DNA of 11,407 nt from JABFSM01 sp052389555 (lineage in GTDB: Bacteria; Gemmatimonadota; Gemmatimonadetes; Gemmatimonadales; GWC2-71-9): contig JBQTHV010000040.1 of the NCBI GenBank assembly GCA_052389555.1, forward strand, positions 1 to 11,407, read 5' to 3'. A model generated the notes under the pieces. That model saw only the letters and a program-made list of their open reading frames with translations. It made no database searches and had not been told where the DNA came from. Below, one piece after another: positions 1-6,884 of this stretch; position 1 is the stretch's first letter; the number at the start of each line of letters is the position of its first letter. The position numbers and the translations under genes were made by a program.

Positions 1-34
1 TGCTGAAGAGGGAGCCTCAGCCCTAACCCGCGGT

Positions 35-61
35 CCCGACCTGCCGGCCTTCAGGTTCGGG
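35..61 (-). terminator. Candidate hairpin at the end of the propeller gene
   Basis: CCCGACCTG (35-43) pairs with CAGGTTCGGG (52-61) with one bulged base, leaving an 8-base loop. The stem spans the stop codon (51-53) of the minus-strand propeller gene. No T tract follows on the transcribed strand, so this is not a classical intrinsic terminator. It could slow polymerase or protect a 3' end. It is the only clear hairpin at the left edge. Confidence 0.3.
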
Positions 62-1142
62 TGAGGCGATACACGACGATGCGCTCGACGCCGTTGGCGT
101 CGGTCTCCACCCCAAGGACGTAGTCGGACCCGATCTCGGTCGCGCGGAAGCCGGGCGGGACGGTGATGGTCGCGACGAGGCGAGCATCGAGCGACAGGAT
201 GAAATACCGGCCCGGCTTCTCCTCGAGCCGATACTCCTCCAGCCAGACCAGATTGTCCGAGTCGACCAGGAAACCGCGGAACGGCAGCCGGTCCGGAAGC
301 ACCGCTGGATCGTATCTGGTGTCGATCCATCGGGAAGGGACATCGGGATCGGCGTCCCGGCGCTTGACCTGCTCGATGAGCTCACGAGTGAGCGGCTGGC
401 CCCGCACCGGAATCGCGCCTCCGGGGAGCTCCGTGCCGTCCAGAGCAAACCTGCGAAGCCGCTCCTGGTCGCTGTCGAGCACCAGGATTTCCTTTGCTAC
501 GGGCCGGGCGGTGACCCAGGCGAAGAACGCAGCCATTCCCGTGATCTGACCCTCGATGGAGACGATCCAGGGACCTGGGAACCATCCCAGTCGTTGAACG
601 TCGCCTTCCCCAACGGCGGGGAAGATCCCCACGGCAATACTGTCGCGATAGGGACGCGAGGAGAATCGGGGCGACACCCCGGTCGTCGCCAGCCACCGGC
701 CATCGGCAAGCCGATCGTGAAGGTAGAAGCGCTCGGTAGCATTCGACGCCCGCACCGGCCGGGTTAGGAGCAACGTGTCGCTCCGGAACAGGGTCAGCCG
801 GTCGTTCCGTCCGTCATGAACGGCGAGCGTGTCGCCGAATCGGATCGGGCGGCCCATGCTCTGGAACTCTCCCGGCCCGGCGCCCTGCCGCCCGAACGCC
901 CGGCGGAACGTCCCGTCCGGGCCGAAATACCGCACCTGGTTCGAGCCACCGTCTGCTACGGCGATCTCCCCATTCGGCAGCCGAACCGCTCCGGCCACGC
1001 GATGGAATTCCGCTTCTGGCACCCCTTCGGTCCCAATCCGTACGAGACTCTCGGAAAGCCGCCACTCCGGGGTTGCCGGCGCCGCCGCCTCCTGGCACGA
1101 CCCGCCGGCCAGCACCATCAGCACGATCCGGAGTGTCCTCAT
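51..1142 (-). CDS. Six-bladed beta-propeller (NHL-like) exported protein, probable lipoprotein
   Basis: This 363-residue protein has a short hydrophobic N-terminus (residues 4-12) followed by Cys16, so it may be a lipoprotein, although GGSC is a poor lipobox. Residues 51-93 carry a typical propeller blade: LPNGEIAVADGGSNQVRYF, then a PDG turn, then GRQGAGPGEF. These motifs are common in the 6-bladed beta-propeller proteins abundant in Gemmatimonadota. Such propellers bind partners or ligands rather than catalyse, and the ligand here is unknown. The ATG at 1142 has GGAGAA 4 bases upstream. The gene is the last of a tight series, starting 10 bp after the stop of the membrane protein gene. The length is normal and no frame damage is visible. 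Confidence 0.85.
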   Translation of the reverse strand: MRTLRIVLMVLAGGSCQEAAAPATPEWRLSESLVRIGTEGVPEAEFHRVAGAVRLPNGEIAVADGGSNQVRYFGPDGTFRRAFGRQGAGPGEFQSMGRPIRFGDTLAVHDGRNDRLTLFRSDTLLLTRPVRASNATERFYLHDRLADGRWLATTGVSPRFSSRPYRDSIAVGIFPAVGEGDVQRLGWFPGPWIVSIEGQITGMAAFFAWVTARPVAKEILVLDSDQERLRRFALDGTELPGGAIPVRGQPLTRELIEQVKRRDADPDVPSRWIDTRYDPAVLPDRLPFRGFLVDSDNLVWLEEYRLEEKPGRYFILSLDARLVATITVPPGFRATEIGSDYVLGVETDANGVERIVVYRLTRT

Positions 1143-1152
1143 CGTTCTCCGA

Positions 1153-1593
1153 TCAGCTTTCCGGGTGCGATCGGCCGCGGGTGGTGAACGTGTATACCAG
1201 CGCGGTTAACCCGCCAGCGGCCAACAGGATCACCGGCACCCGGTAGGCGGCGACTACGTCATAGCGGAACACGGCGCCTAGCGCTCCCACGCTGACGACG
1301 GCAAACGCGATCCATACGAACCGTTTCGCGAGACGTTGCGATACAAAGATGGAGGCGATGATCAGAGCCAGGGCAGCATGGAAGAGGAGGAACCCGGCGT
1401 ATCCGTTACGGGTCGCCTGGCCGAAGTCCCACTCGTAGCGACCGCTCCACACGAGTGCGACGTGCGCCACGATGACCAGCACCGCGACCGGCAAGAGGCG
1501 GCGGGGGAATCGACCAAATGCGCCGAGGGCGGCGGTAAGGGTAAGGCCGGCATAACCCGCGACGGCCAGCAAGAAGGTGACGCGCTCCAGCAA
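1153..1593 (-). CDS. Hypothetical four-TM membrane protein, TTG start
   Basis: The product is about 146 residues and mostly hydrophobic, with roughly four membrane segments. They begin near FLLAVAGYAGL, LLPVAVLVIVAHVALV, GFLLFHAALALIIASIF and FVWIAFAVVSVGAL, and a further hydrophobic stretch (VPVILLAAGGLTALVY) lies near the C-terminus. The frame is open to an ATG at 1731, but that would overlap the upstream gene by over 110 bp with a low-complexity N-terminus. The TTG at 1591-1593 has AAGGA about 10 bases upstream and leaves a 25 bp gap after the upstream stop, so it is chosen. A conserved-looking WSGRYEWDFGQATRNGYAGF loop lies between the second and third segments. I do not recognise the family. 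It sits between the metallopeptidase-like gene and the propeller lipoprotein gene, presumably in one transcript. Confidence 0.7.
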   Translation of the reverse strand: MLERVTFLLAVAGYAGLTLTAALGAFGRFPRRLLPVAVLVIVAHVALVWSGRYEWDFGQATRNGYAGFLLFHAALALIIASIFVSQRLAKRFVWIAFAVVSVGALGAVFRYDVVAAYRVPVILLAAGGLTALVYTFTTRGRSHPES

Positions 1594-1618
1594 GGGTCTC
1601 GGGTCCTTGGCCAGCGGC

Positions 1619-2602
1619 CTAGCGAGCCGGGACGAGGTATCGCTCGAGAAAGAACTTCTCGCGCCGATATCGGTTCTTCCAGTCCGGTACATCCTGGTCG
1701 AGCAGCAACGCGAGCCCGGCCCCGAACGCATAGAAGCTCACCCGCCGCCGCGCGGCCAGGTTCGGATTCGCGAGTTCATCCAGGATCGCCGCCCGCAAGC
1801 CGGCCGCTACGTCGGCCAACGACTGAAAGTCGGGGAGCGCCCTGAACTCTGCGGATGGCTCGTACCGTCGGGCAGCGGCCTCCGTCGCCCGAAGCTCGAC
1901 GTAGCGGGCCACCCCCTCTTGCCAGAGCTGGAAGCTCAGGTACCGCCGGTCCGCCTCCGAGAGATCACCGAGGAACGCCGCATAGCGGTCCCAGAATGCT
2001 CGGCGCTCGGAGGCAGAGGAGTGCTCCACCAGCCGACCCAGTTCGTGAGAGAGTGCCGCGAACCGCTCCCCCACGGGGGCCGACTGGTAGGGGAACGGGT
2101 AGTTCAGCATCCACATGCCGGTCTGGTCACCTCCCGAGAGGCCGAGTCGTTCCACCGCCGAGAAGTACTCCGGGTCGTCGTACTGGTATTGATGGAAATG
2201 CTCGTGCACGACGGTGAGGATCCAGGTGGTGGAGGTCTTTCCGGTTGACTCCGGTCGTCCGATGACAATGACGGACGGTGGCCCGAATGCCGGGAACGTC
2301 GCCAGCAGATCGGGCTGGAATTGCCGGGGCCGCTCCAGGATCGGCGGCTCCCGGGCGATCGAGTCGCCTGCTTGGGTGAATCCGGGCGGTGTTCGCCGAT
2401 CGGCGATGAGGAACTCCCGCTCCGGGGTAACCAGAAGCAGAGGGAAGGGAACCGGACCCCAACCGCCTGGCCACACTGAGTTCTGCACGGCCGCGGTCAG
2501 CCGGAACGCTTCCTTGATTCGCAGGAGATCCACGGAATCGGGCACGGTCGGCTGGCCGAGTGTTACGGCCAGCATGGCGGCGAAGGTCAGAGCATCGGCC
2601 AT
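1619..2602 (-). CDS. HExxH metallopeptidase-like protein
   Basis: This 327-residue protein contains HEHFH at residues 133-137, a fit to the HExxH zinc motif, within the hydrophobic helix-like context ILTVVHEHFHQYQ. A second acidic candidate ligand, Glu229 in LWQEGVARYVE, lies about 90 residues downstream, an arrangement seen in gluzincin-type peptidases. Proteolysis is therefore an inference; the family is not one I can name. The N-terminus (FAAMLAVTLG) is weakly signal-like. The ATG at 2602 has a strong GGAGG 7 bases upstream, inside the end of the methyltransferase gene, whose stop is only 1 bp away, so the two are translationally coupled. The frame is intact. It could be a secreted peptidase or an inactive relative. 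Confidence 0.75.
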   Translation of the reverse strand: MADALTFAAMLAVTLGQPTVPDSVDLLRIKEAFRLTAAVQNSVWPGGWGPVPFPLLLVTPEREFLIADRRTPPGFTQAGDSIAREPPILERPRQFQPDLLATFPAFGPPSVIVIGRPESTGKTSTTWILTVVHEHFHQYQYDDPEYFSAVERLGLSGGDQTGMWMLNYPFPYQSAPVGERFAALSHELGRLVEHSSASERRAFWDRYAAFLGDLSEADRRYLSFQLWQEGVARYVELRATEAAARRYEPSAEFRALPDFQSLADVAAGLRAAILDELANPNLAARRRVSFYAFGAGLALLLDQDVPDWKNRYRREKFFLERYLVPAR

Positions 2603-2603
2603 G

Positions 2604-3224
2604 TCATTGCCTCCGCGCGATGCCGCGAATCGTAGGGCGAACCAGCGCCCACGCTTTCCGCATGCTCTCGCGCCTCATGCCGCTGATACTGAAGCCGGCC
2701 CCCTCGATGGCCGGGGCGGTCCGCCGCGCCAGATGACAGTTACCGGCGACCCGCTTCCAGATGGGCTGGAGCCGCCGCTGCCACTTGAGCCGCTTAGGAC
2801 GGTCCTCGGCCGCCACGTGCTCGAGAAAAATGTATCGCCCGCCCGGACGCAGGACGCGGCGGATCTCCGCGAGAGCGCGGTCAAGGTCCGGGACGGAGCA
2901 GAGCACCAGCGTGGCGACCACCGTGTCAAAGCTCGCGGAGGGAAAGGGCAGGGCATCCAGCGACGCGTCCGCCACCTCGGCGCGATCCCAGCTCAAGGCT
3001 CGCACCTTGGCCGCCAGGCGCCGCCGCATATGAGGATCGGGCTCCGACAGAATCAAGCGGGTTAGGCCACGGGGATAGTGCGGCAGGTTCAGGCCGGTGC
3101 CGGCCCCAACCTCGAGCACCTCGCCGGCGGCTTCCCGGAGGAGCGCGGCACGCCAGTCCTGGAGGCAGGCCGCCTCGGTGCGTGCCAGCATCCGGTCATA
3201 GAACAGTGCGATGAGTCGGCCCAT
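2604..3224 (-). CDS. Class I SAM-dependent methyltransferase, METTL7/TMT1-like
   Basis: This 206-residue methyltransferase carries SAM motif I, VLEVGAGTG (36-44), an acidic loop at SEPDP (60-64), TLVLCSV (105-111), LRPGG (125-129) and FLEHVAAE (133-140). Later features are a tryptophan/arginine-rich helix (KWQRRLQPIW), CHLAR (163-167) and a C-terminal AWALVRP. The TLVLCSV, EHVAAE, C-L-R and LVRP signature resembles the animal METTL7A/B (TMT1) thiol methyltransferases, which are membrane-associated. This protein lacks their N-terminal membrane anchor. Substrate is unknown; a small thiol is an inference from the family. The start at 3224 overlaps the truncated upstream gene by about 29 bp and has a poor ribosome site, so coupling is likely. 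The gene is intact. Confidence 0.9.
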   Translation of the reverse strand: MGRLIALFYDRMLARTEAACLQDWRAALLREAAGEVLEVGAGTGLNLPHYPRGLTRLILSEPDPHMRRRLAAKVRALSWDRAEVADASLDALPFPSASFDTVVATLVLCSVPDLDRALAEIRRVLRPGGRYIFLEHVAAEDRPKRLKWQRRLQPIWKRVAGNCHLARRTAPAIEGAGFSISGMRRESMRKAWALVRPTIRGIARRQ

Positions 3225-3399
3225 CCGTCAGGACGATCGCAAAGGTATCGCTCCGTGCGCCGAAGGTCAGAGTTCTCTCAAAGCGGAACGACGGCTCGCG
3301 GTGCTCGATGGTGAAAACGACCGAATCCGGCATGCCGATCTGCAGGGTGCTGGCGCGGGGTGAGAATTGCCACCGACCCGAGTAGTCAATCTTCGACAT
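3196..3399 (-). CDS. Truncated 67-residue protein, N-terminal half of a 'SGRW' family
   Basis: The start (SKIDYSGRWQFSP) and the segments VVFTIEHREPSFRFERT and SDTFAIVLTDG match, from memory, a bacterial hypothetical family of roughly 130 residues that continues after T(D)G with a second half of beta strands. Here the reading continues only as PTHRTVL and stops inside the start of the methyltransferase gene. It therefore looks cut at residue 60 or so. The ATG at 3399 has GGGAG 5 bases upstream and lies 13 bp after the preceding stop, so it may still be translated. The second half is not present in another frame downstream. It could be a functional short protein, but a deletion remnant is more likely. 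Confidence 0.6.
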   Translation of the reverse strand: MSKIDYSGRWQFSPRASTLQIGMPDSVVFTIEHREPSFRFERTLTFGARSDTFAIVLTDGPTHRTVL

Positions 3400-3412
3400 T
3401 GGTGCTCCCGTT

Positions 3413-4138
3413 CTACCTCAACCCGGTCAGCCAGTGCATCAGGTTGAGCAGAAACTGGAAGTTCTGCTTGGCAATCGGTGCATTCATTCCCATCGGGCTC
3501 CGATTCGGGCCGGTGACTTGAGCCGAGAACATCGCCGCCTCGGCGAATACTGCGACTCGGCCGGCACCGAACCGCATCACTGCTCCCTGCAAGTGACCCT
3601 CGAGGGGGACCGGATTGGGGGTCTCGATTTGAAAGGATGACCCGGTGAAGGTCACGACCTGGTCGATTCCCTGGGTGATCGGGTGGTCTTTCAGGATTCC
3701 ATCCGATCGGCGAAACGTCAATCGGCCAGCAGCGGCGAAATCCCCCGTAGCAGCAGCATTGCGAAGCCGGATGCCAAAGGCCTTCCCCAATTCCATCGCA
3801 GGTTCCACGAAGGGTGGGTGATCGGTGATCAGGAGGAGAGATCCCCCATTGGCCACCCAGTCGCGCACCGCAGTCACTTCGTTCGGCCCTATCGGTTGTC
3901 GGGCGTTGGCAACGACCAGCACTCTGGCAGACCGCAGGACTTCCGGTGCAAACGCATCCGCAGAGCCCTCCACGAGGTAACCGTCTCGGCGGAGCGTCTC
4001 GGCGAAGGGCAGGTATCGGCCGGTCGCGGTATGAAAGTTTGTGTGTGCCTGGTCGACGAGCATCGCCGGTCCGGTTCCCGCGGCGTACGCTGGTTGGGCG
4101 ATCGCGGGGTGGAAGCCGGTATCCGCGACTTGACCAGC
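3413..4138 (-). CDS. DUF4350-like (GATase-1-like fold) exported protein lacking a start
   Basis: The coding signal begins by about 4138 (AGQVADTGFHPAIAQPAYAAG), well before the first ATG at 4063, and ends at a TAG at 3413. Residues from that ATG include DQAHTNFHTATGRYLPFAETL, RVLVVANA, VRDWVANGGSLLLITDHPPF, RRSDGILKDHPITQGID and a well-conserved-looking tail (GRVAVFAEAAMFSAQ, GMNAPIAKQNFQFLLN). This pattern resembles DUF4350/GldG-type domains with a glutamine-amidotransferase-like fold; activity is unknown. Relatives normally have a signal peptide before the QVADT segment. None is visible here, and no ATG, GTG or TTG exists in frame for over 100 bases upstream of 4063. A loss of the 5' end is inferred. 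A shorter product from 4063 is possible. Confidence 0.65.
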   Translation of the reverse strand, partial: AGQVADTGFHPAIAQPAYAAGTGPAMLVDQAHTNFHTATGRYLPFAETLRRDGYLVEGSADAFAPEVLRSARVLVVANARQPIGPNEVTAVRDWVANGGSLLLITDHPPFVEPAMELGKAFGIRLRNAAATGDFAAAGRLTFRRSDGILKDHPITQGIDQVVTFTGSSFQIETPNPVPLEGHLQGAVMRFGAGRVAVFAEAAMFSAQVTGPNRSPMGMNAPIAKQNFQFLLNLMHWLTGLR

Positions 4139-4166
4139 GGGGAGGCTGGCGCGCCGCGGGCGCCAT

Positions 4167-4715
4167 CGTGTCAGCCAGGCGGCGATAGGAAAGGAATTGT
4201 CGGGCCGTCTGAGTGAGGGCTGGGTGGTTGATGGTCTGCTCGATTCGGAGCACGGCCTGGTCGCGGATGTGGCGCTCGACGATGGTTCCGCCGAATTGCC
4301 GCCACTCGATGTTCAACGCACCATCCGGCTCCCATTGCGCGCGGTACACGGCCTCGGTGGGTCCGAGTGGGCGCCGCTCCTCGCGTCCATCCGAGTAGTA
4401 CGTCAACGACGAGCCGCCTTCACCGGTCACTACGACAGTCGCCTCGCTCTGCCTGATGGTGAACCGCTGGGCCGGCGCTGCATAGAGGCGCAATAGCCCG
4501 AGCTGCGCCTCTTCCAGATCGCATGCCTTGGGCGCGCCCGAGCGAGCACTGCGGAAGGTGGGCGGGTTAGGAGATTGCGCCAGCTCCCAGGTTCCCGACA
4601 GATCCGGCCGTTGCGCCGCGGCCGGGTGCGCCAGTACCAGCGCACAAATCACCGCCCCGATGTTCTGCGAGACTCGGGTCGCAAGGCAATCGCGTCTGGG
4701 AGGTCGGACCGGCAT
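4167..4715 (-). CDS. Secreted 'SGTW' protein whose frame has lost its stop
   Basis: ATG at 4715 gives a signal peptide (ICALVLAHPAAAQ, residues 23-35) followed by RPDLSGTWELAQSPNP. The body runs as beta-strand-like segments: FTIRQSEATVVVTGEGG, LTYYSDGREERRPLG, YRAQWEPDGALNIEW and VLRIEQTINH. It ends near QFLSYRRLAD (about residue 182). Similar secreted families end around this point. Here the frame stays open to 3267, running antiparallel in meaning through the next gene, so the true stop seems missing. A TGA occurs at 4171-4173 in another frame, exactly at the expected end, so a 1 bp indel or a deletion is plausible. A TATATT element 5 bases upstream of the ATG suggests a leaderless transcript. 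Function is unknown. Confidence 0.65.
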
Positions 4716-5396
4716 GCCAGAATATACCGCGCGGCTTTCGCCGCGCTCCCTGATAGCCTCGGCAAGGGCGCCCGCGAGAAGCCCAAGCCAAAGGCGTCCA
4801 GCCGACCCGGGAGTTTCGCGTCGGGAGCCATAAGCACGGGGTTCAGGCTCACCGCCAGAGACAGCACCATGTCCCCGGTCTGGCTCTGTCCCATCAGGTC
4901 GACCGACTGGGCGTTCAAAATGCGACGGCCCTCGAGCTCGCCGCCGGCAAGGAGTAGGTGTCCACCATGCCCAGCGGCGCCAAGATCTTCGAGCGAAAGT
5001 ACCCGTCGAGCGATTCGCCGGACACCGCTTCAACCAGCCTCCCCAGCCAGTCGGTGCTGATGCCGTACTCCCAGCGCACGCCGGGATCGGTGACGAGGGG
5101 CGCTCGCAGAAACTCGTCGGTACCGGTGAAGGCGCTCACCACTTTGCCCGCTTGGACGTAGTCGGCGATTGCCGGATTCAGAAATTCGTAGGCGAAACCC
5201 GACGTGCCGGCACTCCGATGGCCCCCTGGTAAAGGACCGTGTCCCCGGTCGCCACCATGGCCACCACCATGGGCACCTGGCGACTCTCCACCGCGGCGCC
5301 AAGGAGCGAGTCCAGCTCGGGGGCGGGCGTGCGCGCCTGCGGCGCACATGCCAGGAACAGGAGTGAAGAACCGAGTGGGAATGTTCGCCGGATCAT
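4716..5396 (-). pseudogene. Serine hydrolase (class C beta-lactamase-like) with internal deletions
   Basis: Three pieces of one family occur in order but in different frames. Piece one (5396 to about 5206) is the signal (LLFLAC) and PELDSLLGAAVESRQVP through DTVLYQGAIG. Piece two (5205 to about 4940) begins TSGFAYEFLNPAIADY and includes PGVRWEYGISTDWLGRLVEA and LAPLGMVDTYSLPA. Piece three (about 4950 to 4780) is LAGGELEGRRILNAQSVDLM through FGLGF. A last scrap, RAVYSG, resembles the family C-terminus. The region that should hold the catalytic SxxK, between pieces one and two, is absent; about 100 residues are missing by family comparison. A further stretch is missing between pieces two and three. 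The product cannot be an active penicillin-binding-type hydrolase. The start ATG has AAGGGA upstream. Confidence 0.75.
4721..4726 (-). promoter_or_regulatory. Candidate -10 element (TATATT) for the 'SGTW' gene
   Basis: TATATT on the minus strand lies 5 bases before the ATG at 4715. If used, transcription would begin at or next to the ATG, giving a leaderless message. No -35 match is clear. The surrounding 16 bases are nearly identical to a site at 8620-8636. Confidence 0.35.
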
Positions 5397-5477
5397 TTTG
5401 CGGTTCCCTTCTCTTTGAGATGCGTCACGACCATCGGTTCCCCGAGGGCAGCAGTTACTCGATATCCAGCTTTTCGA

Positions 5478-5876
5478 TCATCGCCGAGTGCGACCACGGC
5501 GCGTGGGACGCTGCTGCCTTGGGGGCAAGCTCGACACGTGGCGCCACGAATCTTCCACTACTTCGGCCAGGAGGTCGCGGGGCACTTCTGCCAGGCGCAC
5601 CAGAACTGCGGGATAGTTGCGGTAGTGCTCGGTGAAGAAGAAAGCGTGGGGGTCGAGCCGCATGAGGAAGTCGCGGTCATCGATCGTGGCGAGCTGGAGC
5701 ACCAGGACCGTATCGCCATCCCGAAACCGCGCGAGAAACCGGCCGTTGAGCAGAAACGCGGACCGCCCATACGACCGGCCCTCCACGACGTTGGGAAGCC
5801 GGAGAATGCGCCGGCGCACGTCCTCTACTGGCACGCCGCGAGCTGGCCGCTTGCCTTCACGAGACCCCCTGCGCAT
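5478..5876 (-). CDS. MmcQ/YjbR family protein (DUF419)
   Basis: This 132-residue protein matches the MmcQ/YjbR family, small CyaY-like-fold proteins often annotated as DNA-binding but without a settled role. Recognisable segments are VRRRILRLPNVVEGRSYGR (a DVRR..LP.V.EG..YG-type start), FLARFRDGDTVLVLQL, DPHAFFFTEHYRNYPAVLVRL and the closing LLAEVVEDSWRHV. The N-terminal basic stretch (RRGSREGKRPARG) and basic C-terminal tail (TRRGRTRR) are extensions. The length is ordinary and the frame intact. It starts 24 bp after the MBL gene and has a possible leaderless promoter (TATAGA at 5885-5890), so it may be transcribed on its own. An 81 bp gap separates it from the hydrolase pseudogene. Confidence 0.88.
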   Translation of the reverse strand: MRRGSREGKRPARGVPVEDVRRRILRLPNVVEGRSYGRSAFLLNGRFLARFRDGDTVLVLQLATIDDRDFLMRLDPHAFFFTEHYRNYPAVLVRLAEVPRDLLAEVVEDSWRHVSSLPPRQQRPTRRGRTRR

Positions 5877-5884
5877 CCCGGAAT

Positions 5885-5890
5885 TCTATA
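5885..5890 (-). promoter_or_regulatory. Candidate -10 element (TATAGA) for the MmcQ/YjbR gene
   Basis: TATAGA, in the context GGTATAGAATTC, lies 8 bases before the ATG at 5876, in the 24 bp gap between genes. The spacing would place the transcription start at about the ATG. No ribosome site is visible between them, which also fits a leaderless start. Confidence 0.35.
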
Positions 5891-5900
5891 CCACGGCTGT

Positions 5901-6884
5901 CTACGGACGGGGCGACGGCAGCCGGTTCACGACGATCCGATCGCCGATCGTGATCTGCATGAGATCTTCCGCCAGCTCCAGCGGCCCCGAATAGACCGCG
6001 CGCGTCCGCGGGAGGATGGTAGGGTTGCGACCGTAGTGATAGAAAACCGCGAGCTTGGGAAGGGCGCGCGCGAACAGCAGGCCGACCTGCTCGGGAGTGC
6101 CCAGCATTTCGAGCGCGGCTCGGCGCCTTGCGCCTACGGCGGTGGTATCTGCCAATTCCTCCGGGGTGAACGCGAGGATGCTGTGGACGAAGAGATCCAC
6201 GCCGCGCGCCGCGGCGACCAGGTTCTCCGAAGCCCGGTCGTCGCCGGAGAATACCACCGAATGACCGCCGGCGTCGATGCGATAGCCAAACGCGCGCACC
6301 GGTCCGTGATCGACGACGATCGCGGTCACCCGCACGCCGTTCCGATCGAAGACCACGCCAGGTCCCACATCCAAGGCGATGAGCGCGGCCGTCGCCCGCC
6401 TGAGGCGCTCCGGCGGGCCGGTGCGGATAGTGATGTCGTAGGACCAGGCCCGCTCGAGGTCGGCCGTCATCGCTTTGGTCCCTTCCGGTCCGCGGACTTC
6501 CAGCGGGGCCTGCCGGGGACTGCGCCACCATCCGGTGAGCCACAGCTCGGGCAGACCGACCGTGTGGTCCGAATGCAGATGGGTGAGGAACACCGCGGTG
6601 ATGTGACTCGGATTGACGTTTGCCTGCTGAAGCCGCTGCACGGCTCCGCGCCCGACATCGATCAGGATCCGTTCGGTCCCGAACTCCACGAGGGTGGAGG
6701 TCCCGGCATACTCGGCGGGAGGGGCCGGGCCCGCCGCGGTGCCGAGGAACGTAACCCGCAACTCGGCCGGCGCCTGGGGTTGCGCGGCGGCATTGAAGGC
6801 GCACAGCTCGAGTGCCGTGATCAGTATGGGGAGCGCAAACGCCGGCATGGTCAGGTGCATGGACGGGTTATGCCGTGGGACCAT
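5901..6884 (-). CDS. Exported MBL-fold metallo-hydrolase (RNase Z / arylsulfatase-like)
   Basis: This 327-residue protein has a signal-like segment (FALPILITALELCAFNAAAQ, about 16-35) and then an MBL-fold domain opening with VTFLGTAAGP. The zinc motif THLHSDHTVGLPELW (from 101) gives His102, His104, Asp106 and His107. Further ligand candidates are His193 (VVDHGPV), Asp214 or Asp215 in SGDD, where relatives usually have SGDT, and His283 (FYHYGRNP). The layout is that of RNase Z/arylsulfatase-type MBL proteins, but the signal peptide argues for an extracytoplasmic hydrolase rather than tRNA processing. Substrate is unknown. Start is ambiguous: ATG at 6884 has GGTGA adjacent, while ATG at 6860 would give a shorter signal. 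It is preceded by a 96 bp gap. Confidence 0.9.
   Translation of the reverse strand: MVPRHNPSMHLTMPAFALPILITALELCAFNAAAQPQAPAELRVTFLGTAAGPAPPAEYAGTSTLVEFGTERILIDVGRGAVQRLQQANVNPSHITAVFLTHLHSDHTVGLPELWLTGWWRSPRQAPLEVRGPEGTKAMTADLERAWSYDITIRTGPPERLRRATAALIALDVGPGVVFDRNGVRVTAIVVDHGPVRAFGYRIDAGGHSVVFSGDDRASENLVAAARGVDLFVHSILAFTPEELADTTAVGARRRAALEMLGTPEQVGLLFARALPKLAVFYHYGRNPTILPRTRAVYSGPLELAEDLMQITIGDRIVVNRLPSPRP

Noticed and set aside
1594..1731. Upstream ATG at 1731 for the membrane protein
   Set aside because: It would overlap the metallopeptidase-like gene by over 110 bp and add a Ser/Arg-rich low-complexity N-terminus. The TTG at 1593 has a ribosome site and no overlap.
3267..5033. 588-codon minus-strand frame as one large protein
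   Set aside because: Only its middle (4715 to about 4167) reads like a protein. The N-terminal part overlaps the hydrolase remnant and the C-terminal part is an out-of-frame shadow of the DUF4350-like gene.
5397..5477. Possible integron attC site in the 81 bp gap
   Set aside because: No RYYYAAC/GTTRRRY pair bounding an imperfect inverted repeat could be found here or in the 96 bp gap at 6885-6980.
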